Shown here one piece after another: positions 50,462 through 58,711 of a DNA stretch of 64,000 nucleotides. The stretch spans positions 2,418,001-2,482,000 of the forward strand of contig CAVUMX010000001.1 of the NCBI GenBank assembly GCA_963742725.1. Reading direction: 5' to 3'. Numbering within the stretch: position 1 is the first letter of the stretch; each line of letters begins with the position of its first letter. Below the pieces are notes generated by a model. The model was not told the origin of the DNA. It made no database searches and was given only the letters and a program-made list of their open reading frames with translations. The stretch comes from CAVVAL01 sp963742725 (lineage in GTDB: Bacteria; Actinomycetota; Actinomycetes; Mycobacteriales; Cryptosporangiaceae). Made by a program: the position numbers and the translations under genes.

Positions 50462-50575
50462 GGTCTGCTCCGCTTCGGGTTAGCCCGACCACGGGCGGCC
50501 GGGCAGCAGGAGTGACCGCGGGTCGGCGCCGGAGCAGGGTCATAGGCGTCCGCAACAGACCTGGAGAGGTGCGCC

Positions 50576-51001
50576 ATGACCAACCTGACGACCGTCGCCG
50601 TGCCGGCGCCGGTGCACGGAGCCTTCCTCGCCTGGCTCGGCGCGATCGCGGCCGGCGTGGTCGAGGCGGCCGTGCACATCTCCTCGGAGGGGGTCACCGT
50701 CGGCGGCCTCGCGCTGCGCATGGCCATCTACGCGCTCGCGGTCTGGACGTTCGTGCAGATGCGCCGTGGCCGGAACTGGGCGCGACTCGCCCTGACCGTC
50801 GTGCTGGGCGGGCTCGGCACGCTGTCACTGGTGATCGAGCCGGTCGGCTGGCTGCTGGCCGGCAACTCCCTGGGGACGGCCATCGCCGACGCCGGTGTCG
50901 CGGACCTGGCGATCGCCACCAGCCGGACCGCTCACCTCGTCGCCGTCGTGGTGGCGGTCGTGCTGATGTACCAGCCCGCCGCGAACCGGTACTTCCGCTG
51001 A
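50576..51001 (+). CDS. Small four-helix membrane protein of unknown function
   Basis: The 141 residues start at ATG 50576 with GGAGAGG upstream. Four hydrophobic segments are visible (GAFLAWLGAIAAGVVEA, ALRMAIYALAVWTFVQM, ARLALTVVLGGLGTLSLVIE and TAHLVAVVVAVVLMYQP). The RRGRNWARLAL loop between helices two and three is common in uncharacterised actinobacterial membrane proteins. No function is recognised. Confidence 0.8.
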   Translation: MTNLTTVAVPAPVHGAFLAWLGAIAAGVVEAAVHISSEGVTVGGLALRMAIYALAVWTFVQMRRGRNWARLALTVVLGGLGTLSLVIEPVGWLLAGNSLGTAIADAGVADLAIATSRTAHLVAVVVAVVLMYQPAANRYFR

Positions 51002-51044
51002 CGCAGGCCGGGAACCTCGGGCGGTTCCGGGGTGTCAGGTTGGT

Positions 51045-52202
51045 ATGACGTTGACGAGGCGGGCGCTGTTGCAAGCGGCGGGCGTAGTCGCAGGCGGAGC
51101 GGCACTCGGCGAGTGTTCGGCCGCCAGGGAACCCGCCAGGCCGGGCGGCGTCCGGGTCTTCCTGACGACCGAGGACGGTGTGACGGTGCTTGACCGGGAC
51201 GGGCGCGCGGTCAGTGGCCCGACGAGGGTGGCGGCGTCGACGCCGGACTGGCGCCACGCCGTCACCACGTCGCGGAACGGCTCGGGGACCCGGATAGCGG
51301 TGCGGGACCTGGCGTCCGGGCGGGTGCTGTCGGAGGACACGCTCGACGACCGCCTGGAGCCGAGAACCGTGTCCACGGACGGTGCCCTGATCGCGTCGGT
51401 GACGCCCGGCGGCGCCGGAATCTACGGCCTGCACGATCCGCGCGGGCGGCAACGCACCACGGTCGTCGTGTCCCGTCCCACCGCCGAGCGCGTCCGCCTG
51501 GACCTGCCGGGCAACATCGAGCCGGAAGCCTTCTCACCGGACGGCGAAGCGCTGTTCGTCCTGGACTACACGCCTGCGGACAAGCCTCAGCGCTACCGGG
51601 TCGCTGTCGTTGACCTGGCCACGCGGCGGATGGCCCCGGTCCCCGGCGAGACGATGAACGCCCACAGGATCGTCCGCGTCCACGACACGCGGCGCGCGAC
51701 CTTGTTCACCGTCTGCTCTCGCGAGGAGGACGACGTGGCCTTCGTGCACTGCGTCCACCTCCGCGAGCGGCGGACGCGCCGGATCGCCCTGCCGGCGCCG
51801 TTCGGACGGGGGCGGCCCGGTGTGCACGGGATCGCGCTGTCCCCGTCCGGTGACCGCCTCGTCGTGGTGCACTCCCTGTCCGGCAGCATCGCCGACATCG
51901 ACCCCGACCGGATGGCGCTCGCCCGCGTCGGCTCGTTCGCGAAGCCGGGGGAGGACGGCAAGCCCGGCGTGCTGATCACCCCGTCCGGGCAGGTCGTCGT
52001 CGCGCTCGACGGGAAGGTGATCGCGACTGGTCCGCGCCGCGAGATCGCCACGCCTGGCGAGGTGCGGGGGCTCGCGCTCGGCACGGACGGCGACATCTGG
52101 GTGGGGCATCCGGACGGGCTCGTCCACCACGACCTGGCCACCGGCCGGCGGATCGGCCGGATCGCCGTCCCGGGGATGTACGTCCTCCAGCACGTCCGCT
52201 GA
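51045..52202 (+). CDS. Exported beta-propeller protein with a Tat-like signal
   Basis: The 385 residues start with MTLTRRALLQAAGVVAGGAA, a Tat-like twin-arginine leader ending near a possible lipobox (ALGEC). The rest is beta-propeller-like with repeated blade ends (GVTVLDRDGRAVSG, RIAVRDLASGRVL, RYRVAVVDLATRRMAPV, GIALSPSGDRLVVVHS, DIWVGHPDGLVHHDLATGR). It resembles secreted WD40-like or lactonase-type propellers. There is no catalytic motif, and the role is unknown. Confidence 0.75.
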   Translation: MTLTRRALLQAAGVVAGGAALGECSAAREPARPGGVRVFLTTEDGVTVLDRDGRAVSGPTRVAASTPDWRHAVTTSRNGSGTRIAVRDLASGRVLSEDTLDDRLEPRTVSTDGALIASVTPGGAGIYGLHDPRGRQRTTVVVSRPTAERVRLDLPGNIEPEAFSPDGEALFVLDYTPADKPQRYRVAVVDLATRRMAPVPGETMNAHRIVRVHDTRRATLFTVCSREEDDVAFVHCVHLRERRTRRIALPAPFGRGRPGVHGIALSPSGDRLVVVHSLSGSIADIDPDRMALARVGSFAKPGEDGKPGVLITPSGQVVVALDGKVIATGPRREIATPGEVRGLALGTDGDIWVGHPDGLVHHDLATGRRIGRIAVPGMYVLQHVR

Positions 52203-52205
52203 GCG

Positions 52206-52553
52206 CTACTGGTCGTACGCCGTCGGGTGCCGGGGCTCGTAGAGGCCGAGTTCACCGCCGCCCGGCAGCTTGATGCTGGTGAGCAGACCCCAGCCCTGAT
52301 CGGTGACCGGCTGCGTGCTCACGCCGGCCGCTTCCAGCCGCTCGATGGCGGCGCTGATGTCATCGCACACCAGGTAGAGCTCATGCTTCTCCTCGCCGTC
52401 GGTCGGATGGACCGCGATCTCGCCGGGCGGCAGCTTGAAGATCAGCCAGCCGTCTCCGGCGTCGACCTGGGCCGTGCCGAGCACATCACGGAGAAATGCC
52501 CGGTCGGCCACGGCGTCGCGGCTGTACAGGATGACGTGCGCGCCAGTGAACAT
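52206..52553 (-). CDS. VOC-superfamily protein
   Basis: The 115 residues start at ATG 52551-52553. HVILYSRDAVADRAFLRDVLG opens the first VOC unit and HELYLVCDDISAAIERLEAAG the second, ending PGGGELGLYEPRHP with the usual acidic metal ligand. It is divergent from the ArsR-AHSA1 operon across the palindromic operator, so it may share that regulator. Such VOC proteins often accompany AHSA1 proteins. Confidence 0.85.
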   Translation of the reverse strand: MFTGAHVILYSRDAVADRAFLRDVLGTAQVDAGDGWLIFKLPPGEIAVHPTDGEEKHELYLVCDDISAAIERLEAAGVSTQPVTDQGWGLLTSIKLPGGGELGLYEPRHPTAYDQ

Positions 52554-52596
52554 GCCTCGACGGTAGACCTTGACGGGGGCGGCGCGAGGCTCGATA

Positions 52597-52630
52597 CTCA
52601 ACCACACGGTTTATAAACCTGGAGGTTGAG
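52597..52630. promoter_or_regulatory. Extended palindromic operator between the VOC and ArsR genes
   Basis: A three-part perfect dyad, CTCAACC-N4-GGTTTATAAACC-N4-GGTTGAG, spans 34 bases centred at 52613/52614. TTATAA in the centre could be the -10 in either direction. It lies eight bases before the ArsR ATG and 44 bases upstream of the VOC ATG. It is a very likely autoregulatory site of the ArsR protein, controlling both directions. The downstream arm overlaps the GGAGG ribosome binding site. Confidence 0.8.
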
Positions 52631-52637
52631 TAACGGC

Positions 52638-52988
52638 ATGGAAGACGAGCTGAGCCGGACGTTCGCCGCACTGGCCGACCCCACCCGCCGAGCGATCCTG
52701 GCTCGGCTGGCGGAGGGGCCCGCACCGGCCAACGAACTCGGCCAGCCCTTCTCCATGACCCTGCAGGCGATCTCGAAGCACCTGAAGGTGCTCGAACGCG
52801 CCGGACTGATCAGCAGGAGCAGGCAGGGCCAGTGGCGGCCGTGCCGGCTGGAGGTCGCCCCGCTGGACGCGGTGAACGCGTGGATCGAGGAACACCGCGC
52901 CGTCCGGCAGGACTCCTTCGACCGGCTCGAAGCCGAGATCAAGAGGATCCAAGCCAAGAAGGAAGGGCAGGACGATGGCCAAGACTGA
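52638..52988 (+). CDS. ArsR-family winged-helix repressor
   Basis: The 116 residues start at ATG 52638 (the TTG at 52626 is an alternative). TFAALADPTRRAILARLAEG, then MTLQAISKHLKVLERAGLIS and RQGQWRPCRLEVAPLDAVNAW, is the ArsR type that pairs with AHSA1 proteins rather than the metal-sensing type; no metal-binding cysteine pair is present. The C-terminal helix RAVRQDSFDRLEAEIKRIQA is usual for this subgroup. It overlaps the AHSA1 gene by 14 bases. Confidence 0.92.
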   Translation: MEDELSRTFAALADPTRRAILARLAEGPAPANELGQPFSMTLQAISKHLKVLERAGLISRSRQGQWRPCRLEVAPLDAVNAWIEEHRAVRQDSFDRLEAEIKRIQAKKEGQDDGQD

Positions 52989-53457
52989 CGTCATCTTCGA
53001 GCCGGGCAGGCAGGACATCATCGTCACGTGCGAGTTCGACGCGCCGCGGGACGCCGTGTTCAGGGCCTTCACCGATCCGGAGCTGATCCCGCGCTGGTGG
53101 GGTTCCCGGCGGTTCACGACAGTGGTCGAGGAGATGGACGTGCGGCGCGGCGGGCGGTGGCGGTTCGTGACCCGCAACACCGAGGACGGCACCGAGTACG
53201 CGTTCCGCGGCGTCTACCACGATGTCGTCCCCAACGAGGGCACCGTCTCGACGTTCGAGTTCGAGCCCGGCGGCCCGGGACGGCTGCAACTCGTGACGGA
53301 GTCGTTCGAGGAGTCCGACGGCAAGACGCGGTACGTGAGCGTGTCGCTGTTCCTCTCGGTCGAGGAGCGCGACGGGTGGATCCCCACGGGGATGGACACG
53401 GGCATCCGCGAATCGATGGACCTGGTCGACGAACTCGTCACAGGGGGCACGCCATGA
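52975..53457 (+). CDS. SRPBCC/AHSA1-domain protein
   Basis: The 160 residues show an AHSA1 (START-like) fold: CEFDAPRDAVFRAFTDPELI, PRWWGSRRFTTVVEEMDVR, GGRWRFVTRNTEDGTEYAFR and the final helix MDTGIRESMDLVDELV. Such proteins bind hydrophobic ligands in a cavity and are co-expressed with ArsR repressors. The start lies inside the end of the ArsR gene, and its stop overlaps the next start (ATGA). Confidence 0.9.
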   Translation: MAKTDVIFEPGRQDIIVTCEFDAPRDAVFRAFTDPELIPRWWGSRRFTTVVEEMDVRRGGRWRFVTRNTEDGTEYAFRGVYHDVVPNEGTVSTFEFEPGGPGRLQLVTESFEESDGKTRYVSVSLFLSVEERDGWIPTGMDTGIRESMDLVDELVTGGTP

Positions 53458-53666
53458 CACTGGATCTCACCGTGACGCGCACCTTCGACGTACCGGTCGA
53501 ACAGGTCTGGCGGGCATGGACCGAATCCGAGTACGTGAAGCAGTGGTGGGGCCCTGCGGGCTTCACGGCGCCGATCGCCGCCATGGACGTCCGTGAAGGC
53601 GGGGCGTCGCTCGACCCGGCCGCGCTCGGACTGCCGCCGGACGTCCCGTCGGCCGCCCTCTCCTAG
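53454..53666 (+). pseudogene. Truncated second AHSA1-domain gene
   Basis: The 70 residues begin like a full AHSA1 protein (LTVTRTFDVPVEQVWRAWTE, VKQWWGPAGFTAPIAAMDVR, EGG). They then jump to an unrelated 21-residue tail (ASLDPAALGLPPDVPSAALS) and stop. The remaining roughly 80 residues of the domain, including the C-terminal helix, are gone. It is probably the product of a deletion, and a short, non-folding protein is expected. It is still coupled to the preceding gene by ATGA. Confidence 0.65.
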
Positions 53667-53770
53667 CTTGCGACTTTCGGCAACGGCGGACGGCTTCCGT
53701 TGCTCCGCCGCGCGATCACCGCTTCCATCCAACCTGGACAGGGCTGGACCGGATGGTGGGAGATCTTGCG

Positions 53771-56700
53771 GTGCGACGAATGACCGGACCAGTTCCTGAG
53801 GCGCTCCTCGTGGCGGCCCTAGTCGCGGGGTTACTCACCCCGGTCGCCGCTGCGGCCGACCCACCCTCGCCGACCGATCGCGTCCAGGTCCTTCGCCTCA
53901 TGAAGTCCGGGGGCCCGGCGGTCGCCAGGGCTGCCGAGACCGCGCTGGTGGGCTCCGACGCCGACCTGCGGACGTTCCTGGAGAGCGGCCAGCAGCAGGC
54001 GCGCGAGCACGACGACCGCATCGCCGCCGCGCAGCTGATGAGCACCAGCGGGCCGGGCGTCCGGGACGCTGCGAAGGCGGCCCTGGCAGCCGGCCCAACC
54101 GAGCTGCGGACCTTCCTCCGGAGCGGCTGGAAGGTGCCCCGGCGCCACGACCAGCGGGTACTGGTCGCGCAGATCATGTCCGCCGGCGGGCCAGGGGTGA
54201 AGCGCGCCGCGCAGACGGCCCTCGACGGCACCGACGCGGACGTCCAGCAGTTCCTGCTCGTCGGCCGGCACAACGCGCGTGAGCACGACGACCGGGTCAA
54301 GGTCTCGCAGCTCATGGTGGCCGGCGGGCCCGAGGTCCAGCGGACGGCGCAGGTCGCGCTGAACGGTTCCCTGGCCGACATCCGCGAGTACCTCGCGACC
54401 GGTCAGCACATCGCCCGCGAACGCGACCAGGAGACGCTGACGATCGCGCAGCTCGCCGGCCAGGCGAAGGAAGCCGGTCAGCTCGCGGCGACGGAGACGC
54501 AGGCGGCGACCGAAGCGTCCGCCCGTGCGGTGCAGGCAGCTCAACTCGCCAAGGAGGCCGCTCTGCGGGCCGCCGCGGAGACGGAGGCGGCCAGGGAGTC
54601 CGCCGGTCGGGCGGCTGACGCCGCGGGCCGGGCGGCGAACGCGGCGGATCGTGCCGCTCAGGCGGCACAGGTCGCCATCGGGGCCGCGAACTCCGCGAAC
54701 TCGGCGGCGCGGATCGCCGCGAACGCTGCCTCCCGAGCGGCGACCGCCGCCGCACTCGCGGGCGAGGCGGCGTCCAGGGCCTACCGCGCCGCGGCCGCCG
54801 CGGCCACTGACGCCGGCCAGGCATCAGCGGCGCGCCAGGCCGCCGTCGACGCACGCAACGTCGCGGCCAGCGCCCGCGTCGCCGCCGAAGCCGCGAAGGC
54901 GGCGGGTGCCGCTGCGGCCGCGTCGGGTGATGCGGCACGTGCGGCCGGCAACGCCGGGGCCAACGCGGCCGCGGCGGCCGCGGCGGCCGAAGAGGCGGGC
55001 GGCTACGCCCACGCGGCCGGCGAACAGGCCGAGCGGGCGAGGCGGGCGGCGGCCCAGGCCAAGCGTTCCGCCCAGGAGGCGATCCGCGCGGCGAACTCCG
55101 CCGAGGCGCTGGCCCGGGAGGCCGCGGCGGCAGCGGGCGAGGCCAGGACGGCGGCCAACGATGCTGCCACCCACGCCGAGGCCGCGGCAGCCGCCGCTGA
55201 CGAGGCGGCCGCGCACGCCGGTGAGGCTGCCGAAGCGGCACGCCGGTCCGCCGCGCACGCCGAAGCCGCCGTGCGAGCGGCCACCGCCGCCACCACGGCC
55301 GCCGAGAAGGCCAGCAAGGTCGAGGAGGCGGCGCGCAAGTCCGACGCCGAACGACTCGCCTCGCAGACCGCCGACGGCGTGCGGGCAGCGCAGGAAGCCC
55401 GCGAGGAGGAGGCGAAGCGCCAGGCGGCCAGGGAGTGGGACGCCCTGGAGGAGACGCGCCTGGACGAGGAGACGCGGCGGCTGCTCACCGAAGCCGGTGC
55501 GCCCGACGCGGCACCCGAGGTCGTCGTGGGCAACGGCCGCCGGGCGGCCGCGCGGCTGCTGAGGACCGGCGGCCCGTGGACGCGGATCGCCGCGGAGGAC
55601 GCCCTGGGCGGTTCCGAGGCAGAGGTACGGGCGTTCGTCACCTACCGCCGCAAGCTGGCCGGCGAGCAGGACGACCGGGCGCGGGTCAGCCACATCGCCG
55701 AATCGACGGACAAGCCCGCCCTGCGGACGGTGGCGATGACCGCGCTCGGCGGCTCGCGCGCCAACCTCGAACAGTTCCTGCGGACGCAGTGGTACGACGG
55801 CCGGGAGCACGACGACCGGGTCAAGATCGCGCAGCTCATGGAGGCCGGCGGCCCCGCGATGAAGCAGGCGGCCCAGAAGGCGCTGGACGGGACGAACGCC
55901 GACCGGCTCGAGTTCCTCCGCGCCGGCCAGCATGTCGCTGCCGAGCACGACAACCGGATCAAGGTCTCGCAGCTCATGGAGGGCGGCGGGGACGAGGTGC
56001 AGTCCGCCGCCCAGATCGCACTGTCCGGACCAGCGTCCTACCTGACGAGGTTCCTGCAGGTGGACCTGTTCAAGGCCAGGCAGCGGGACGCCGACACGGC
56101 CACCCACGTGGCGCGGGTCCGTGGCTATGTCGCGGATGCCGCTCGTTTCGCGGCCACCGCCCGTGCGGACGCCGCCGAAGCGGCCCGCGTTGCCGCCATC
56201 GCCCGCAACGCCGCCGAGGAGGCCGAGGGCTACGCGCGCCAGGCACGGGAGTCGTCGAACCAGGCCGCGACGTACGCCAGCCAGGCAGCCCAGTCCGCCA
56301 CGGACGCGCAGCAGTCGGCGGACAGGGCGGCGGAGTCGGCGAAGAAGGCTCGTGACGCGGCGAACTCCGCGCTGCGCGCGTCGCAGCAGGCCGAGGTCTC
56401 GGCGGTCCGGGCAGAGGGCTCCGCGGCGGCTGCCCGCAGCTACGCGGCGGCCGCGTACCAGTCCGCGGCGGAGGCTCGTGCTTCCGCCGAGGCGGCGGGT
56501 CGGAGCGCCGCCGAAGCGGCACAGGCAGCCGACGAGGCACTCAAGTACGCCACCGACCTGCAACGCGCCGAGAACGCGGCCGGCCCGCCGGCGGTGGCGG
56601 ATCCGCCGGTCAGCCCGGAGAAGGCCGACGCGATCAGCGGATGGCTACAGCGGCACTGCCTCGGCACCAACCAGACCGTGCAGTGCACCAGGGGCGCTGA

Positions 56701-57631
56701 CGGCCGGGTCAACGAGCACGCGCTCGCCATCGAGATCGCCAAGGCGTGCCTCAAGAACCCGCTCTGCCAGACGCAGGAACACCTCGAATGGGCACTGACC
56801 GTCGCCGTCGAGGACATGATCCGGCAGCTCGAGGAGGACTTCGGCAAGGTCCTCGACATGGCCGAGCTGGCCGGCGACATCGTCAGCCTCGGCCTCACCC
56901 GTGCCATCAAGCTCGGCAAGGTGAAGCCGGGCCCCGGCTCCGGCGGCCGTAAGCCGTGCAACTGCTTCCCGGCGGGGACGGATGTCGCCACGGCGGGTGG
57001 CCCGAAGCCGATCGAGCGGATCCGGATCGGCGACCGGGTCTGGGCGCGCGACCTCGCCACCGGCCGCTCCCACCTCCGGCGGGTGGCAAGCCTGTTCAGC
57101 ACGCGGGCCGACCGGATGCTGACGGTCACCACCAGCGCCACCAGTCTCCAGGTCACACCGCAGCACCCGTTCTGGGTACTCGACAAGGGCTGGACCAACG
57201 CCGGTGACCTCCGGGTCGGGGACAGGCTGACCACCCTGCGCGGTGGAACGCAGCCGGTCAGGGCCGTCACGGGCCGGGCGGTCCGCACGACCGTCTACAA
57301 CTTCGAGGTCGAAGGGCTGCACAACTACTACATCACCGACGCGCAGCTCCTCGTCCACAACTGCGGAGAGTCCATCAAGACCGAGATGGACGGCCTGCCG
57401 CCAGGCAGGCAGTCGCACGTCCGCGAGGTGAAGACCGAGCCGGAGATGCAGCAGCTCTTCGACCGGTGGTCGGCCGGCGGTACGGACATCACACCGTCCA
57501 GCTACCCCGGAAAGATCATCCGGCTGGAGGACGGCACGCTGGTCGGCTTCCGGGGAAGCTCCAGCTCCGGGGGCGCTACGATCGACGTGAAGTTCACCAA
57601 TGGAAAGTCCATGAAGGTGCACCTGCCGTGA
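53771..57631 (+). CDS. Exported polymorphic toxin: ALF repeats, Ala-rich coiled coils, Hint domain, C-terminal toxin
   Basis: The 1,286 residues start at GTG 53771 with GGGAG upstream (ATG 53753 is the alternative); a signal peptide ends at AAA near 28. Residues about 30-225 hold four ALF repeats (REHDDRVKVSQLMVAGGPEV type). An Ala-rich coiled coil spans about 230-550, four more ALF repeats about 570-770 and a second Ala-rich coil about 770-935. A Hint domain runs from CNCFPAGTDV (Cys 1063) to LLVHNC (Cys 1198) and includes TPQHPFWV. The last 88 residues are the toxin module (RLEDGTLVGFRG, GGATIDVKFTNGKSMKVHL), resembling BECR-fold RNase toxins, but the class is unproven. Overlaps its immunity gene. 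Confidence 0.85.
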   Translation: MRRMTGPVPEALLVAALVAGLLTPVAAAADPPSPTDRVQVLRLMKSGGPAVARAAETALVGSDADLRTFLESGQQQAREHDDRIAAAQLMSTSGPGVRDAAKAALAAGPTELRTFLRSGWKVPRRHDQRVLVAQIMSAGGPGVKRAAQTALDGTDADVQQFLLVGRHNAREHDDRVKVSQLMVAGGPEVQRTAQVALNGSLADIREYLATGQHIARERDQETLTIAQLAGQAKEAGQLAATETQAATEASARAVQAAQLAKEAALRAAAETEAARESAGRAADAAGRAANAADRAAQAAQVAIGAANSANSAARIAANAASRAATAAALAGEAASRAYRAAAAAATDAGQASAARQAAVDARNVAASARVAAEAAKAAGAAAAASGDAARAAGNAGANAAAAAAAAEEAGGYAHAAGEQAERARRAAAQAKRSAQEAIRAANSAEALAREAAAAAGEARTAANDAATHAEAAAAAADEAAAHAGEAAEAARRSAAHAEAAVRAATAATTAAEKASKVEEAARKSDAERLASQTADGVRAAQEAREEEAKRQAAREWDALEETRLDEETRRLLTEAGAPDAAPEVVVGNGRRAAARLLRTGGPWTRIAAEDALGGSEAEVRAFVTYRRKLAGEQDDRARVSHIAESTDKPALRTVAMTALGGSRANLEQFLRTQWYDGREHDDRVKIAQLMEAGGPAMKQAAQKALDGTNADRLEFLRAGQHVAAEHDNRIKVSQLMEGGGDEVQSAAQIALSGPASYLTRFLQVDLFKARQRDADTATHVARVRGYVADAARFAATARADAAEAARVAAIARNAAEEAEGYARQARESSNQAATYASQAAQSATDAQQSADRAAESAKKARDAANSALRASQQAEVSAVRAEGSAAAARSYAAAAYQSAAEARASAEAAGRSAAEAAQAADEALKYATDLQRAENAAGPPAVADPPVSPEKADAISGWLQRHCLGTNQTVQCTRGADGRVNEHALAIEIAKACLKNPLCQTQEHLEWALTVAVEDMIRQLEEDFGKVLDMAELAGDIVSLGLTRAIKLGKVKPGPGSGGRKPCNCFPAGTDVATAGGPKPIERIRIGDRVWARDLATGRSHLRRVASLFSTRADRMLTVTTSATSLQVTPQHPFWVLDKGWTNAGDLRVGDRLTTLRGGTQPVRAVTGRAVRTTVYNFEVEGLHNYYITDAQLLVHNCGESIKTEMDGLPPGRQSHVREVKTEPEMQQLFDRWSAGGTDITPSSYPGKIIRLEDGTLVGFRGSSSSGGATIDVKFTNGKSMKVHLP

Positions 57632-57987
57632 ATCCCGAAGGCCTACGCGCCGTCCAGGACGAGATCCTGATGAGCGGCGTCGACGACCTGGTGCACATCC
57701 CCGAGGTGCTGTCGTTCACCAGGGACGCGTTCCCGGATCTCGACGAACCGCAGGCGCTGCCGATCGCCGTCCGCGCGGTCAAGGACCTGGTCGCCGACGG
57801 GCTGGCCCAGGTCGGCACCGTTGTCGACGGCGAGTTCGTGCCGTGGCCGGGCACCCACGACGAGGTGGGTGCCCGGATCGACGACGCCGCTCAGGCCGCG
57901 CGATTCCCGCTGGTGTTCGGCGATCTCTTCTGGATCCGGAACACGCCGCAGGGGTCGAAACAGGGCAACGCGCTGCTGGACGCGTAA
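57628..57987 (+). CDS. Cognate immunity protein of the Hint-type toxin (candidate)
   Basis: The 119-residue soluble acidic protein starts at GTG 57628, overlapping the toxin stop (GTGA). LPIAVRAVKDLVADGLAQVG and HDEVGARIDDAAQAARFPLV resemble small helical immunity-type proteins seen after actinobacterial toxin genes. The immunity role follows from position and size; the family was not recognised. It lacks a signal peptide, so it would act in the cytoplasm on its own or incoming toxin. Confidence 0.72.
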   Translation: MNPEGLRAVQDEILMSGVDDLVHIPEVLSFTRDAFPDLDEPQALPIAVRAVKDLVADGLAQVGTVVDGEFVPWPGTHDEVGARIDDAAQAARFPLVFGDLFWIRNTPQGSKQGNALLDA

Positions 57988-57998
57988 GCCGCCCTAGC

Positions 57999-58505
57999 TC
58001 ACATGCAGTGGCCGCAGGGCGGCGGCGCCTGGAACCGACCCCTGTGGAGGCTGATCCGGCCGCCGACGACCGGCGTCTGGGGGGTCCAGTCCCGGTTGGG
58101 CTCCACGGTCACCCGGTAGCAGTCGAGCGGGCTGCCGTCGTTGGTCTCCAGGCACACCGCGTACGTGGCCCAGTCGGTGTTGAGCCCCGTGGTGAACTGG
58201 CCGTCCTGCGTGCGGACGTCAGCCGCGCCTCTCTCCCCGTTGGTGTACCAGTAGTCAGCATCGCCGTCACCTAGTGAGTGGGCGATCAACTTCGCGGCGG
58301 CATCGCAGGTCGCGGTGCCGGCGCCGCGCGGCGTCACTGATCCGTCGACCGCGACGAGGCCGGGTCCGACGGCCGTGATGCCGGTGATCTGCCCGGTCAC
58401 GTCGGTGCAGACGGTGCGGTCGAGGTCCGCGTGTGCGGCCCCCGGGCCTGCCATCACGACCGCCGTTCCTACCGCTGCCACAGTTCCGATCCAGCGCCTC
58501 AGCAC
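57999..58505 (-). CDS. Secreted protein of unknown function
   Basis: The 168 residues start at GTG 58503-58505 with GGGGGAAAT upstream. A signal peptide ends at AHA near residue 26. The mature part is beta-rich with six cysteines (VCTDVTG, ATCDAA, YAVCLET, LDCYRV and the final PPCGHCM). No family is recognised. It is convergent with the toxin-immunity unit and divergent from the regulator at 58712. Confidence 0.75.
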   Translation of the reverse strand: MLRRWIGTVAAVGTAVVMAGPGAAHADLDRTVCTDVTGQITGITAVGPGLVAVDGSVTPRGAGTATCDAAAKLIAHSLGDGDADYWYTNGERGAADVRTQDGQFTTGLNTDWATYAVCLETNDGSPLDCYRVTVEPNRDWTPQTPVVGGRISLHRGRFQAPPPCGHCM

Positions 58506-58711
58506 ATTTCCCCCGTTGTTGGTTGTCGCCACGACCGTGATGCAACCACGTGCTCGCCACGGCGTCAGCCGGTGCCGGGCGTCGATCTGGTGGAGCTTGC
58601 CGAATTACGCAAGGCGGGCGTAGTCGAACGTCCCAAACCACGTTTTTGCGGCTATTCCGCTACAGCGCTTGCGCGGTCCCGTGCTTGAATCTCGGCGGGA
58701 AGGAGGACGCG

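Noticed and set aside
54470..55430. Collagen-like or DNA satellite repeat
   Set aside because: The irregular Ala/Glu/Arg codons keep one reading frame and heptad-like spacing, consistent with a coiled coil rather than a DNA repeat.
54824..56563. 579-codon minus-strand frame across the Ala-rich toxin gene
   Set aside because: The Gly/Arg/Leu-rich composition is a mirror of Ala codons; the plus strand shows signal peptide, ALF repeats and a Hint domain.
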